Positions 52,741-61,731 of a stretch of 64,000 nucleotides of DNA are shown in pieces. The notes below the pieces were generated by a model. The model was given only the letters and a program-made list of their open reading frames with translations. It was not told the DNA's origin and did not search any database. Position numbers and translations under genes: made by a program. The DNA is from Pseudomonas svalbardensis. Its GTDB lineage: Bacteria > Pseudomonadota > Gammaproteobacteria > Pseudomonadales > Pseudomonadaceae. Each line of letters opens with the position of its first letter. Position 1 is the stretch's first letter. Location of the stretch: contig NZ_CP125619.1 of the NCBI RefSeq assembly GCF_030053115.1, forward strand, positions 6,223,001-6,287,000. Reading direction: 5' to 3'.

Positions 52741-53613
52741 TTACAAACTGATCGGTGTCGCTTCAAACCGCACTCGCGGGTGGGCAATCCGGTCCTGAGC
52801 CCGCACCAGTTCCAGCTCATAGCTGGAGCAAGCCTGGGTTTCCAGCAGCACTTCATGCACCGCCGACGCTGCGAATTCGAAAGCCGCCACCAGGCTATCG
52901 CCCAACAGCACGCGAGCCAGAAACAGTCCGGAGGTCAGGTCGCCGACGCCCACCGGCTGACGCGGGAACGCCAGCAGCGGACGGCGCAAATGCCAGCTGC
53001 CTTCGGCCGTCACCAACAACATCTCGAAAACATCCGCCAGTTTACCGGGATAGTCCAGATGCTTGACCAGCACAGCCTTCGGACCGCGCGTCAGCAGCGC
53101 TCGCGCCATGGCCAGGCAATCGAACAACGATTGCGGCTTGCGCCCCGAAAAGCTGTCCAGCTCCAGCTGGTTCGGGCACATGAAGTCCGCCACGGCAGCC
53201 GCCTCCTCCAGCAGAAAATCGCTGACTTCCGCGGGCACGCTGCAACCCTTCTCCGGATGGCCCATCACCGGGTCACACAGATACAGTGCCTTGGGATTCA
53301 TCGACTTGATCCGCGCCACCCCCGTCAGGATCGCCCGACCCTGGGCAGCACTGCCGAGATAGCCAGACAGCACGGCGTCGCAGTTGCCCAGTTCGCCAAT
53401 CGCCGCGATGCCTTCGACCAGGTCGGGAATCTGATGCGGCGCCAGCACTTCACCGGCCCACTGGCCGTACTGGGTGTGGTTGGAGAACTGCACCGTATTG
53501 AGCGGCCAGACATTCACCCCGACCCGCTGCATCGGGAAAACCGCGGCGCTGTTGCCAGCGTGGCCGAACACCACGTGGGACTGGATGGCGAGCAGATGGG
53601 GCGTACGTTTCAT
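52741..53613 (-). CDS. pdxY: Pyridoxal kinase PdxY
   Basis: 290-residue ribokinase-fold kinase that phosphorylates pyridoxal in the vitamin B6 salvage pathway. N-terminal [20 protein letters not shown] followed by [20 protein letters not shown] is diagnostic, and the C-terminal anion-hole/catalytic motif [16 protein letters not shown] has the expected GxGD. The length matches PdxY (about 288). Confidence 0.93.
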   Translation of the reverse strand: MKRTPHLLAIQSHVVFGHAGNSAAVFPMQRVGVNVWPLNTVQFSNHTQYGQWAGEVLAPHQIPDLVEGIAAIGELGNCDAVLSGYLGSAAQGRAILTGVARIKSMNPKALYLCDPVMGHPEKGCSVPAEVSDFLLEEAAAVADFMCPNQLELDSFSGRKPQSLFDCLAMARALLTRGPKAVLVKHLDYPGKLADVFEMLLVTAEGSWHLRRPLLAFPRQPVGVGDLTSGLFLARVLLGDSLVAAFEFAASAVHEVLLETQACSSYELELVRAQDRIAHPRVRFEATPISL

Positions 53614-53733
53614 GCGGTGGGTTTTCCGTCAAACGATTGAAATTCAAGCCGCGCAGTATGCGACTAAACGCAGCCTGTACGACAGACCGGCGACGCAGTT
53701 AAGCTGACACTATCTTGTTGGAGCAACGTGTTG

Positions 53734-54147
53734 ATGCTGACCCTTGGAAATATCTTCGTCCTGATGCTGCTTGCCACCGGTGGCGCGTGGTTATGGCACA
53801 ACCATGGCTTGCGCGAGCGCGCGCTGGAGCGGGTCAAGCTGCATTGCGCAAAGCTCGGAATCGAGCTGCTGGACGGCAACGTGGCCTTGAAGAAGATCGC
53901 ATTCATTAAAGACGCCAACGGCCGGCGGCGCCTCGCCCGTGTGTATAACTTCGAATTCACCGTGACCGGTGAAAGCCGTCACAACGGCACCATCACCCAG
54001 TTCGGCGCCCACAGTGCACAGATTGAGCTGGCGCCCTACCCGATGCCGTTCGACGACACACCTGCGGTGACCGATGTAGTGAAACCGCGCGCTGAGGTGA
54101 TCGAGATGAGCCAGTGGCGGCAAGAACACACTAAATGGCGTCCTTGA
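53734..54147 (+). CDS. DUF3301 family small membrane-anchored protein
   Basis: 137-residue protein with an N-terminal transmembrane helix (LGNIFVLMLLATGGAWLWHN) and a conserved cytoplasmic part (RERALERVKLHCAKLGIELL; RRLARVYNFEFTVTGESRHN), typical of the DUF3301 family of gammaproteobacteria. Function unknown. ATG 53734 is about 10 bp from GGAGC; GTG 53728 is closer and also possible. Convergent with a CobW-family gene that ends 2 bp away. Confidence 0.85.
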   Translation: MLTLGNIFVLMLLATGGAWLWHNHGLRERALERVKLHCAKLGIELLDGNVALKKIAFIKDANGRRRLARVYNFEFTVTGESRHNGTITQFGAHSAQIELAPYPMPFDDTPAVTDVVKPRAEVIEMSQWRQEHTKWRP

Positions 54148-54148
54148 T

Positions 54149-55120
54149 TCAAGTCGGGCTCGACCGGCAGTCGGCTAGAGCTCTTTGCAATGAATCAACA
54201 TCCTGCGGCTCACTGAAAATCAGCTCGATACGCGAATCACGCCGCCATTCGCTGGGCTGCCAATCCAGCACCGAGTTTTCCAGCGCATTCGCCGAAACCC
54301 AACCGTCGATGCTGTGGATAACCAGCTTCGCCCGCCGCCAGGCAAGGCTTTCAAGCCAACGGCCAACGAGCGTCGCGTCGAAAGCCTGACTGGGATGCCA
54401 ACGCCACCCAACGCTCCAGCCGCCCTCCTGCTCCTGGCTCAAGCAAATTGGCAGCGCAGGATCGGTCCAGATGGCTGGCAGCTGTGCCAATCCTTTGGGC
54501 GCAACGAAGTTATCCACAGCCGCTACAGCCTGAACCCCAAGCCCTGGTAACTCACTCAATGGCAACGCGGCTTGCTGCGTCCAGTACAACGGACGCGCCG
54601 GCAACTGTGCGGTGATTCGCTGACGATCAGCATCGTCGATATTTTCGGCTTTATTCATCAGCAACAACCCGGCGCTCTTGAGCGCTTCCTGTTGCGCCAC
54701 CGGCAGCGGTTTGCCGGCAGCAAGTGCCTGGGCGTCCAGCACCAGCACGCAGGGTTGAACAGCCAACACACCTTGCCACGGCACCTCACTCAATTGCCTG
54801 AGCAATTGCGCCGGATGCCCCAGCCCGGAGGGCTCGATAAACAGTCGATCCGGCCGCGCCTTGCGCAGCAAACGCCCGAGGCCGATCTGAAACGGCGCAC
54901 CATTCACGCAACACAAACAGCCCCCGGCCACTTCACCCAGTGCGATACCATCGGCGTCCTGAGTCAGCAATGCAGCGTCGAGGCCGATCTGACCGAACTC
55001 GTTGATCAGCACTGCCCAACGCTCATTCGCTGGCCGCTGCGCCAGCAAGTGCTTGATCAGGCTGGTCTTGCCGGCACCCAAGGGGCCAGCAATGACATGA
55101 GTGGGAATGTTCTGCAACAT
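54149..55120 (-). CDS. CobW/COG0523-family GTP-binding metallochaperone
   Basis: 323-residue G3E GTPase. Walker A GPLGAGKTSLIKHLL (about 12-26), metal-binding GGCLCC (CxCC, about 67-72), NKxD-equivalent LLLMNKAENI, and a CobW C-terminal domain (SLAWRRAKLVIHSIDGWVSA). COG0523 members deliver zinc or other metals to client enzymes. It is a shorter relative of ZigA encoded a few genes away, in the same zinc-related block. Confidence 0.88.
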   Translation of the reverse strand: MLQNIPTHVIAGPLGAGKTSLIKHLLAQRPANERWAVLINEFGQIGLDAALLTQDADGIALGEVAGGCLCCVNGAPFQIGLGRLLRKARPDRLFIEPSGLGHPAQLLRQLSEVPWQGVLAVQPCVLVLDAQALAAGKPLPVAQQEALKSAGLLLMNKAENIDDADRQRITAQLPARPLYWTQQAALPLSELPGLGVQAVAAVDNFVAPKGLAQLPAIWTDPALPICLSQEQEGGWSVGWRWHPSQAFDATLVGRWLESLAWRRAKLVIHSIDGWVSANALENSVLDWQPSEWRRDSRIELIFSEPQDVDSLQRALADCRSSPT

Positions 55121-55146
55121 GGTCGAAAGTTTCTGAGGAGGTAAGG

Positions 55147-55503
55147 ATGCGGTTGATGGGATTGTCGTTGCTCCTGGCGCTCACTTCAGGTGAGGCGCTG
55201 GCTCAAGCCTGCGTGGTACATAGCACGGCTGCGCGACTCGACGTGAAAGTCTGCCAGCAGAACCGCAACATTCCGGAAAAACTGTTCGCCGATGGTTTCT
55301 GCCAGCCGAACCTTCCTGACCAGAAAGTTGAGGTGCAGTACGTCGACCAATGCCCCTCTGGCGCGTTCGGCGTGTGCAACAACGCCCAAGTCGCCAATAT
55401 GCCTTACCGGCAGGATATTCACTATTACGGCGTAGCCACGGATGCGGCGTATTTGAAGCCGTTTTGCGAAACCCAGAGCCAGGGAACCTGGCTCAAGCCG
55501 TGA
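55147..55503 (+). CDS. Small secreted cysteine-containing hypothetical protein
   Basis: 118-residue protein with a signal peptide (LMGLSLLLALTSGEALAQA, cleavage near AQA). The mature part has about six cysteines (ACVVHS, KVCQQN, FCQPN, QCPSG, VCNN, FCETQ), consistent with periplasmic disulfides. ATG 55147 has GAGGT upstream; ATG 55156 is an alternative. It diverges from the CobW-like gene with a 26-bp gap, so promoters overlap. Its location in the zinc block suggests co-regulation; no function is known to me. Confidence 0.75.
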   Translation: MRLMGLSLLLALTSGEALAQACVVHSTAARLDVKVCQQNRNIPEKLFADGFCQPNLPDQKVEVQYVDQCPSGAFGVCNNAQVANMPYRQDIHYYGVATDAAYLKPFCETQSQGTWLKP

Positions 55504-55507
55504 GCCG

Positions 55508-56158
55508 CTAGCTCAGCCAGTCGAGCGTCAGGATCAGCCGCCGCTCACCGGACGCAAGCTGTGGCGACCGGTGAATAAGGCCGAAACCTTCGTTGCCATG
55601 CCATTTCTCGCCTTTGAGCAACGCGACTTCACCGCTGGCGATCTGCTCGATCAGCGGACCGTCCTGGGTTTCGGCTTCGGCGTTGCCCAGTTGTCGGCGA
55701 TCCATCGCACCTTCCTTCAACCACTGGCTGCCGATACCGCAATACGTGGTGATCAGCCGCACCGGCACATGATCGACGTGGAAACGCGGGCACATGGCCT
55801 TGTCCAGGACCCGCAAGCGCAGGCCGATACGCTTGGCGCCCATCAAACAGGCGAAAGCACTGACCAGCCAGGAGACGTCGGCGATGAAACCTTCGTAACC
55901 TTCGAGATCGCTGAAACCTGAGGCTAATCCGTGAAGATTGGGTTCGGTGTCATCGCTGGGCAGTTCCAGAACCAGCGACTCGGCCAACGGCTCGTTCAGG
56001 GACAGCAGCAAACTGCCGAAATCAGCGATGTGCGCCGGCAATTGGCGCTGCCAAACGGCGAGGTTTACGCCGTCATCCAGTATTCGGGTGAGCGCTTGCG
56101 GCGTCTCACCTTGAACCTGATAAATGATCGGCCGCAGTGTCAGACTGGGTGCCAACAT
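55508..56158 (-). CDS. DUF1826 domain protein of the zinc-responsive operon
   Basis: 216-residue cytoplasmic protein of the DUF1826 family. A conserved LVLELPSDDTEPNLHG region is followed by a His-rich CPRFHVDHVPVRLITTYCG (about 127-145) and GEKWHGNEGFGLIHRSP near the C-terminus, a pattern resembling the metal-binding double-stranded beta-helix proteins (inference). Its ATG overlaps the zigA stop codon (TGATG), so it is translated with zigA and probably controlled by the same Zur box. Confidence 0.85.
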   Translation of the reverse strand: MLAPSLTLRPIIYQVQGETPQALTRILDDGVNLAVWQRQLPAHIADFGSLLLSLNEPLAESLVLELPSDDTEPNLHGLASGFSDLEGYEGFIADVSWLVSAFACLMGAKRIGLRLRVLDKAMCPRFHVDHVPVRLITTYCGIGSQWLKEGAMDRRQLGNAEAETQDGPLIEQIASGEVALLKGEKWHGNEGFGLIHRSPQLASGERRLILTLDWLS

Positions 56159-57366
56159 CAGGCTGCCGCCTCTTCATGCCACGGGCCAAATGGATCTGGC
56201 AGTAGTCGCCAGCCCTCGATGCCTAACGCCATTTCATCGTCGGTCAGCAGGCAATTGTCGAGTTCGCTGGTGAGTTGCGCGAAGTCGATGTTCTGGCCGA
56301 TGAACACCAGCTCCTGGCGGCAATCGCCGCTGGCTGCGGTCCAGTTTTCCATGATCCCGGCGGTGCTTTCTTCGTCCTGCGGCCACTGGGTTTTCGGCAC
56401 GAAACGCCACCAGCGCCCGGCGAAACCATGGCGCATCAGTCCGCCGGCCTGGGACCAGCTCCCGGCGTCCATGTGCTTGCTGGCCAGCCAGAAGAAACCC
56501 TTGGAGCGCAGCAGTTTGCCGTTCACCCACGGACGGTCGATGAAGCTGAAAAAGCGCTGCGGATGAAACGGTCGGCGTGCTCGGTAGGCTGTCGAGGCGA
56601 TGCCATATTCCTCGGTTTCGGGCACGTGTTCGCCACGCAGTTCCTGTAACCAGCCCGGCGCCTGAGCGGCCTTCTCGAAGTCGAAACGGCCGGTATTCAG
56701 GATCTTCGCCAAGGGAATTTCGCCCATGACCATCGGGATGATTTCCGCCTGGGCGTTAAGCCGCTCAAGGATCGCGATCAGCTCCTGGCGTTCGCTGCTG
56801 CTGATCAAGTCGATCTTGCTGATCAGAATCACGTCGGCGAATTCGATCTGCTCGATCAACAGGTCGGTGATCGAGCGTTCGTCCTCTTCACCCAAGGTTT
56901 CACCACGGGAGGCGAGGCTTTCGGCGGCCTGATAGTCGAGCAGGAAGTTCATGCCATCGACCACGGTGACCATGGTGTCGAGCCGGGCGATGTCGGCCAG
57001 GCTCTGCCCTTCTTCATCGCGGAAGGTGAAGGTTTCCGCCACGGGCAGTGGCTCGGAAATGCCGGTGGATTCGATCAATAAATAATCAAAGCGACCCTCC
57101 TTGGCGAGTTTGCTCACCTCTTCCAACAAGTCTTCGCGCAAGGTGCAGCAAATGCAGCCATTGCTCATCTCCACCAGTTTTTCTTCCGCACGATTCAGGG
57201 TGACATCGCGCTGAACTTCACCGCCATCAATGTTGATTTCGCTCATATCATTGACGATCACGGCGACGCGCAGGTTGTCGCGATTGCGCAGCACGTAGTT
57301 GAGCAGCGTGCTTTTGCCCGCGCCGAGAAAGCCCGACAGGACGGTGACGGGGAGACGATTGGGCAT
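56158..57366 (-). CDS. zigA: Zinc-responsive COG0523 GTPase ZigA
   Basis: 402-residue G3E GTPase of the YciC/ZigA type, a zinc metallochaperone made under zinc limitation. Walker [17 protein letters not shown] (about 10-25), CxCC motif [16 protein letters not shown] (about 69-84), LISKIDLIS, and a CobW C-terminal domain with [19 protein letters not shown]. It lies directly downstream of a perfect Zur-box palindrome (57416-57430) and is followed by the overlapping DUF1826 gene. The equivalent in P. aeruginosa is PA5532 (zigA). Confidence 0.92.
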   Translation of the reverse strand: MPNRLPVTVLSGFLGAGKSTLLNYVLRNRDNLRVAVIVNDMSEINIDGGEVQRDVTLNRAEEKLVEMSNGCICCTLREDLLEEVSKLAKEGRFDYLLIESTGISEPLPVAETFTFRDEEGQSLADIARLDTMVTVVDGMNFLLDYQAAESLASRGETLGEEDERSITDLLIEQIEFADVILISKIDLISSSERQELIAILERLNAQAEIIPMVMGEIPLAKILNTGRFDFEKAAQAPGWLQELRGEHVPETEEYGIASTAYRARRPFHPQRFFSFIDRPWVNGKLLRSKGFFWLASKHMDAGSWSQAGGLMRHGFAGRWWRFVPKTQWPQDEESTAGIMENWTAASGDCRQELVFIGQNIDFAQLTSELDNCLLTDDEMALGIEGWRLLPDPFGPWHEEAAA

Positions 57367-57415
57367 CAGGTATTCCTCATAGAGATGCCCGGTCGCAGTG
57401 TCGGGCTTAACTTGA

Positions 57416-57430
57416 TGTTATAGTATAACA
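57416..57430. promoter_or_regulatory. Zur box upstream of zigA
   Basis: TGTTATAGTATAACA is a perfect 7-bp inverted repeat with one central base and matches the known GTTATAnnATAAC-type Zur operator. It is 50 bp upstream of zigA and about 80 bp upstream of the divergent small secreted-protein gene, so it may control both. Confidence 0.88.
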
Positions 57431-57509
57431 ACACAATCAAGCCACTCCCCTCTTGCCCATGATGGCAAAGGGCACGATGCTTAAGCCCGTTCGGTCCGTG
57501 AGAAATCCT

Positions 57510-57887
57510 ATGCGTGTAGCCCTGAAAATAACGCTGATGAGCGTTTCGTTGCTGATTGCTGTCGACGCCTGGGCGCAAATCCCGAGCCTGGCCAAATGCA
57601 CCCGAAGCGCCAATCTGCTGTCCTGCGTGGATGGCGACGGCAATGCCTACAGCGTCAATACCGTCGGTAGCACGATCTATTTGCGCGGCTTCGAAGTGGC
57701 CGGCAAACGCTATTGGGCGCAAACCAACAACCGCTACGGGCAACTGACGTTCTTTACCGGTCTCGCATCCGATGGCGAAGCCTGGGTCGGCTACAACCGC
57801 CGGGTTGGCTGGACAACCATCAACCGGTTTTCCAGTTCCGGCGACAGCAGCGCCAAGTTCACGTGTAGCCGGATTACAGGCTGCTGA
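57510..57887 (+). CDS. Small secreted hypothetical protein
   Basis: 125-residue protein with a signal peptide (KITLMSVSLLIAVDAWAQ) and a mature domain with four cysteines (KCTRSA, LSCVDG, TCSRITGC) and aromatic-rich strands (RYWAQTNNRYGQLTFFTG). ATG 57510 places the signal peptide at the N-terminus; an upstream ATG at 57453 would not. It is divergent from zigA across the Zur box, suggesting expression during zinc limitation. The family was not recognised. Confidence 0.7.
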   Translation: MRVALKITLMSVSLLIAVDAWAQIPSLAKCTRSANLLSCVDGDGNAYSVNTVGSTIYLRGFEVAGKRYWAQTNNRYGQLTFFTGLASDGEAWVGYNRRVGWTTINRFSSSGDSSAKFTCSRITGC

Positions 57888-57963
57888 GCCTACAACAAGT
57901 CATTGCGTGACTTCGCGCACTTACTCAACAGGTCTCAACAACTCGTCCGCTCTTACTGCCAAG

Positions 57964-58431
57964 TTACTCTTCTTGTTCGATGATGAAACGGTCAACCGCC
58001 ATATATTGTCCGTCAGAGCCGAAGTCAATCTCGAGTCGTGATATGGAACCTGCTTCCCCACGGCCATACTTAACTACTTGGGCTACATCGCTTTGCAGTT
58101 TTAGTTCCTCGATAAGCGATCCGCCTTGATCAAAACAACGACAAACACGATCATTGGCGTTAGTTCCGTGATACAAAAACTCGAAACGTTTAATCCTTGG
58201 ATGTTTGAACGTAACTATCAAGTTTCCGTGTCCAAAATGACCACTAGCGTCTGAATGTAGACCTTTACCGCTAAAGCCTCCCTCGGAACGGACGTCTCCG
58301 ATACTCATCCCTAACTCATGACTCCATGAGGTTGTAATGAATGTCATGTGTGGGGTAACCAGCATTTCTCCGGTCTCATACCTGCGTGCTTCGAGAGAAT
58401 CAAAATCCTCAACATACTTTTCAACTTGCAT
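57964..58431 (-). CDS. Hypothetical protein of unknown family
   Basis: 155-residue protein starting MQVEKYVEDFDSLEARRYET. GGAGG lies 8 bp upstream of ATG 58431. It has no signal peptide or membrane segment; it contains GFSGKGLHSDASGHFGHGN, a Gly/His-rich stretch, and KHPRIKRFEFLYHG. Its GC content is clearly lower than that of its neighbours. It occupies the space between zigA and the truncated amidase where P. aeruginosa has dksA2 and a full amidase. Probably acquired. Function unknown. Confidence 0.6.
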   Translation of the reverse strand: MQVEKYVEDFDSLEARRYETGEMLVTPHMTFITTSWSHELGMSIGDVRSEGGFSGKGLHSDASGHFGHGNLIVTFKHPRIKRFEFLYHGTNANDRVCRCFDQGGSLIEELKLQSDVAQVVKYGRGEAGSISRLEIDFGSDGQYMAVDRFIIEQEE

Positions 58432-58666
58432 CACCAGCCCCTCCAGAATGTAACTTAGGATAAATATTCTCGATCTATTAACACCTATAATTAAGCATCG
58501 TCGCTCAAGCACCGTCTACTGTCAGATATGACAGGTCACAAGCAGCTTTTAGACCATTTTAATATCAGAGTCGATTTTTTATTCCTCTTTAGTTTCTACA
58601 ACAAGTGTTCACATTAATGCGAAAGTTCAACCAACTTTTTTCTGACCCTTTAGCCAGGCGATGTAG

Positions 58667-59206
58667 CTATCGATCGGCGGATTTTTTTTTGGCTCCGACC
58701 GCTCCCGGATCTTTGCCGCCATGACTAGGGTCGAACACGACGATGATGTCGCGCTTGGGGTGAGACTTGTCGACGGGCGGCTCGGGCGCAGCCGTCATTT
58801 GTAACGACACAGCCGTCTTCAGATCGAGTACCAGTCGATGTCCCTGACCGTCCTGTGGCGGCATTAAAAAACTGGCGAGCTGCACTGGGCCGCTGAGGTC
58901 GAGGACGATTCGCGTATCACCAACGCCAAATTGTCCGGAGCGGATAGAGCGAATCACGGTGTTGCTGAGCGCCATCTGACGGAAGTCGCCACTGAGGTTG
59001 GCGCCACTCAGATCGATGATCAGCCGTTCGGGAGCGCTCAGGGAAAACGTTTTGTATTGCACCGGCCCGCTCAGATCAAACACCAATCGCAACTTGTCAT
59101 CCGAACGCCAGAGCCGCGCATTGCGAATCTGTGTGGCCGAGACGCCAAACGGTAAAGCGAAGGCCGCGCTGGCCATGATCAGGTTGAGCAAGTGACGTCT
59201 GTGCAT
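58667..59206 (-). pseudogene. N-acetylmuramoyl-L-alanine amidase (AmiA/AmiC type), truncated
   Basis: The 179-residue remnant has a signal region (HLLNLIMASAAFALPFGVSA), the AMIN domain (about 28-130; IRNARLWRSDDKLRLVFDLS) and only the start of the catalytic Amidase_3 domain (IIVVFDPSHGGKDPGAVGAK, whose first zinc His is present). It ends at a nine-A run followed by a stop at 58667; the remaining about 200 residues, including the other zinc ligands, are missing. A different frame after the A run encodes PPIDSYIAWLKGQKKVG and a stop, apparently the tail of an unrelated gene. Zinc amidases of this type belong to the Zur-linked block in P. aeruginosa. Confidence 0.8.
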
Positions 59207-59246
59207 GATGAAAGCCTGTTCATAAAAAAGGCATGGTTGATTTTAA

Positions 59247-59261
59247 TGTAATAACATAACA
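59247..59261. promoter_or_regulatory. Candidate Zur box upstream of folE2
   Basis: TGTAATAACATAACA matches 12 of 15 positions of the perfect zigA Zur box (57416-57430). It lies 34 bp upstream of the folE2 ATG and between folE2 and the divergent amidase remnant. Confidence 0.6.
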
Positions 59262-59280
59262 TACGGAATCGACTCCCACG

Positions 59281-60189
59281 ATGGACCTGCTCATGAATGC
59301 GCTGACTCTGCCGGATATCGCCGCGCAGGCCTCACGCCAAGCCCTGCCACTTGAGTGGGTGGGCATGTGCGGCATTGCTCTTCCTGTTTTGTTCGATGGC
59401 CAACGACTGAGTGCGAAAGCCGACGCCGGCGTTAGCCTCGATGATGGAGAGGCGCGCGGGATTCATATGTCGCGGCTGTACTTGGCGCTTGAAATGCTCG
59501 AGCAAGAAAACCTGACGCCAGCCTTGTTGCGGAAAGTTTTGCAAAGTTTCCTCAAGACTCATGAAGGACTGTCCAACAGCGCGTACTTAAAAATCCACAC
59601 CGATTTACTGCTCAAAAGACCGGCGCTGGTCAGTCCGTTGGCCGGCTGGAAAACCTATCCAGTGAGCATCGAAGCACGTTTGAAAAACGCGATGTTCCAC
59701 GTGGAACTAAAAATCGACGTGCCTTATTCCTCGACCTGTCCGTGTTCGGCCGCGCTTTCCCGACAACTGATTCAGCAGCAATTCGTCGATGACTTCGCCA
59801 ACAAGCCGTTACAACATGCCGATGTTTTGGCTTGGCTCGGCTCCACAAAAGGCATCGTCGCAACGCCTCACAGCCAACGGAGCAATGCGAAATTGCGGCT
59901 TCGAGTGGACGACTATCTGGATGACCTGCCGCTGATCGCGATCATCAACGACGCCGAAGCGGCCCTTGGCACCGCCGTACAAACCGCCGTAAAACGCGCC
60001 GACGAACAAGCCTTCGCGTTGGCCAACGGTCAGAACCTGATGTTCTGCGAAGACGCCGCCCGACGTTTGAACCTGGCGCTGAAACGCTCCCCCGGAATCA
60101 ACGCCTTCCACATACGAGTCGTCCACGCGGAAAGCCTCCACGCCCATGATGCCGTCGCCGAAAGCCGTTGGAATTGGGAGGCCGCATGA
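59281..60189 (+). CDS. folE2: GTP cyclohydrolase FolE2 (type IB)
   Basis: 302-residue GCYH-IB enzyme that makes dihydroneopterin triphosphate for folate synthesis. Conserved motif VPYSSTCPCSAALSRQ with the metal-site Cys, plus EGLSNSAYLKI and FCEDAARRLNLAL. FolE2 can work with metals other than zinc, replacing the zinc-dependent FolE when zinc is scarce, which fits the upstream Zur box. ATG 59281 is used; ATG 59293 (MNALTLPDIA) is equally plausible. It overlaps the next gene by 4 bp. Confidence 0.93.
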   Translation: MDLLMNALTLPDIAAQASRQALPLEWVGMCGIALPVLFDGQRLSAKADAGVSLDDGEARGIHMSRLYLALEMLEQENLTPALLRKVLQSFLKTHEGLSNSAYLKIHTDLLLKRPALVSPLAGWKTYPVSIEARLKNAMFHVELKIDVPYSSTCPCSAALSRQLIQQQFVDDFANKPLQHADVLAWLGSTKGIVATPHSQRSNAKLRLRVDDYLDDLPLIAIINDAEAALGTAVQTAVKRADEQAFALANGQNLMFCEDAARRLNLALKRSPGINAFHIRVVHAESLHAHDAVAESRWNWEAA

Positions 60190-60854
60190 TCCGTTGCCAA
60201 GCCTTGCGTTGGGGCGCACCCAGTCAACCGCTCACGCCTTCCGTAGATTTCGAACTGCCTAAGGGCAGTTTGACCGCCGTGATCGGTGCCAATGGCTCGG
60301 GTAAAAGCAGCCTCCTGAAAGTCATCGCTGGTTTGCAAAAACCGCTGACCGGCAAAGTCATCTTGGATGTTTCACGCAAGGGCAAACTCTCGTTCCTTCC
60401 GCAGCAACAACACCTGGATCGCCAATTCCCCATCAGCTTGCAAGAGTTAGTAGCCGCTGGTTTCTGGGGTAGCACGCAGTCTCCCGAGATACGCAGACAA
60501 CGTCTCAAAGCCGTGCTGGAAAACTGGTGTCTGAGCGGACTGGAACAGCGCCCGTTGATGGCCTTGTCCGGCGGCGAATTACAGCGTGCCCTGCTCGCCC
60601 GTTTGAGCCTCGCCGACGCACCATTGCTATTGCTCGACGAACCCCACGCCGCCCTCGACGAGTTCGGTCAGGCACTGCTCTGGAAACACATTCACGCCTG
60701 GCATGCCGAAGGCCGAACCCAGCTGATCGTATGCCATGACCTGGCCGCCGTTCGCCAACACATTCCTCAAACGTTGCTGATCAAAAGCACCGGCTGCGTC
60801 CTCGGATCGAGCGTTGATCTGATCCACCAACAACCACAAGCGCGGGTGGCCTGA
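60186..60854 (+). CDS. Metal (zinc/manganese) ABC transporter ATPase, ZnuC-like
   Basis: 222-residue ABC ATPase: Walker A VIGANGSGKSSLLKVI (about 33-48), Q-loop LSFLPQQQHLD, signature LSGGELQRALLARL (about 127-140), Walker B LLLLDEPHAALDE and a switch His (VCHDLAAV). It overlaps folE2 upstream and its stop codon overlaps the permease start. Similar to ZnuC/ZurA-type ATPases; part of a second metal uptake system expressed with the Zur block. Confidence 0.9.
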   Translation: MIRCQALRWGAPSQPLTPSVDFELPKGSLTAVIGANGSGKSSLLKVIAGLQKPLTGKVILDVSRKGKLSFLPQQQHLDRQFPISLQELVAAGFWGSTQSPEIRRQRLKAVLENWCLSGLEQRPLMALSGGELQRALLARLSLADAPLLLLDEPHAALDEFGQALLWKHIHAWHAEGRTQLIVCHDLAAVRQHIPQTLLIKSTGCVLGSSVDLIHQQPQARVA

Positions 60855-61720
60855 TGCTCGCGGCCACTCATCTTTGGCAACCGTTCCACGAGTTCGTGTT
60901 CATGCGCCGAGCGCTGCTTGGTGGATTGGTCCTGGCGTGCAGCACCGCACCGTTGGGCGTGTTTCTGATCCTGCGACGGATGAGCCTCATCGGCGACGCG
61001 GTGGCTCACGGCATTCTGCCGGGGGCCGCATTGGGCTTCTGGTTCGCCGGATTGAGTCTGACGGCACTGACCGTCGGAGGCCTCGGTGCCGGTCTCGGCA
61101 TGGCCGGACTTGCTGCCTGGATCACCCGTCGCACCGGCCTGCGAGAAGACGCCAGCCTCGCTGCGATCTACCCGATCTCCCTTGCCTGCGGTGTGCTGAT
61201 CCTCGGCATCGCCGGCAAACGTCTGGACCTGTTGCACCTGTTGTTTGGCTCGGCACTGGCGGTCGATGGCCCGACGTTGACGGGCATGCTCTGGGTCTCC
61301 GGCTTCAGCTTGATCGCCATGGCGTTCATCTACAAACCGCTGTTGCTGGACACCCTCGACCCACTCTTTCTGCAAACCGTCAGCCGACTCGGTCCCCTAG
61401 CACACGGCGTATTTCTAACTCTGGTGGTGCTGAATCTGGTGATCGGTTTTCAAGCCATCGGCGCGTTGATGGTCGTCGGTTTGATGATGCTGCCCGCCGC
61501 CGCGTCGCGCTTCTGGAGTCGTCGCTTGCCGACGTTGATGGCCATCGCCGCCCTGCTCGGCTGCCTCTCGGTGTGGCTCGGACTGTTGCTGTCGTTCTAC
61601 TACTCGCTCCCCAGTGGGCCGGCGATCGTGCTGGTGGCTGGCGGTTTGTATCTGCTGTCCGTGGTGTTCGGACCGGTGCACGGTTTGCTGCGCCGCCCGC
61701 CTTTGCTCACATCCCAATGA
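60854..61720 (+). CDS. Metal ABC transporter permease, ZnuB-like
   Basis: 288-residue ABC-3 family permease with about eight helices: FMRRALLGGLVLACSTAPLG at the start, RRMSLIGDAVAHGILPGAAL (about 41-60), and IGALMVVGLMMLPAAASRFW (about 200-219), the family's conserved GAxLVxAxLxxPxAxA-like segment. It forms the membrane channel with the upstream ATPase and downstream binding protein. Confidence 0.92.
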   Translation: MLAATHLWQPFHEFVFMRRALLGGLVLACSTAPLGVFLILRRMSLIGDAVAHGILPGAALGFWFAGLSLTALTVGGLGAGLGMAGLAAWITRRTGLREDASLAAIYPISLACGVLILGIAGKRLDLLHLLFGSALAVDGPTLTGMLWVSGFSLIAMAFIYKPLLLDTLDPLFLQTVSRLGPLAHGVFLTLVVLNLVIGFQAIGALMVVGLMMLPAAASRFWSRRLPTLMAIAALLGCLSVWLGLLLSFYYSLPSGPAIVLVAGGLYLLSVVFGPVHGLLRRPPLLTSQ

Positions 61721-61731
61721 GGTGTTACCCG

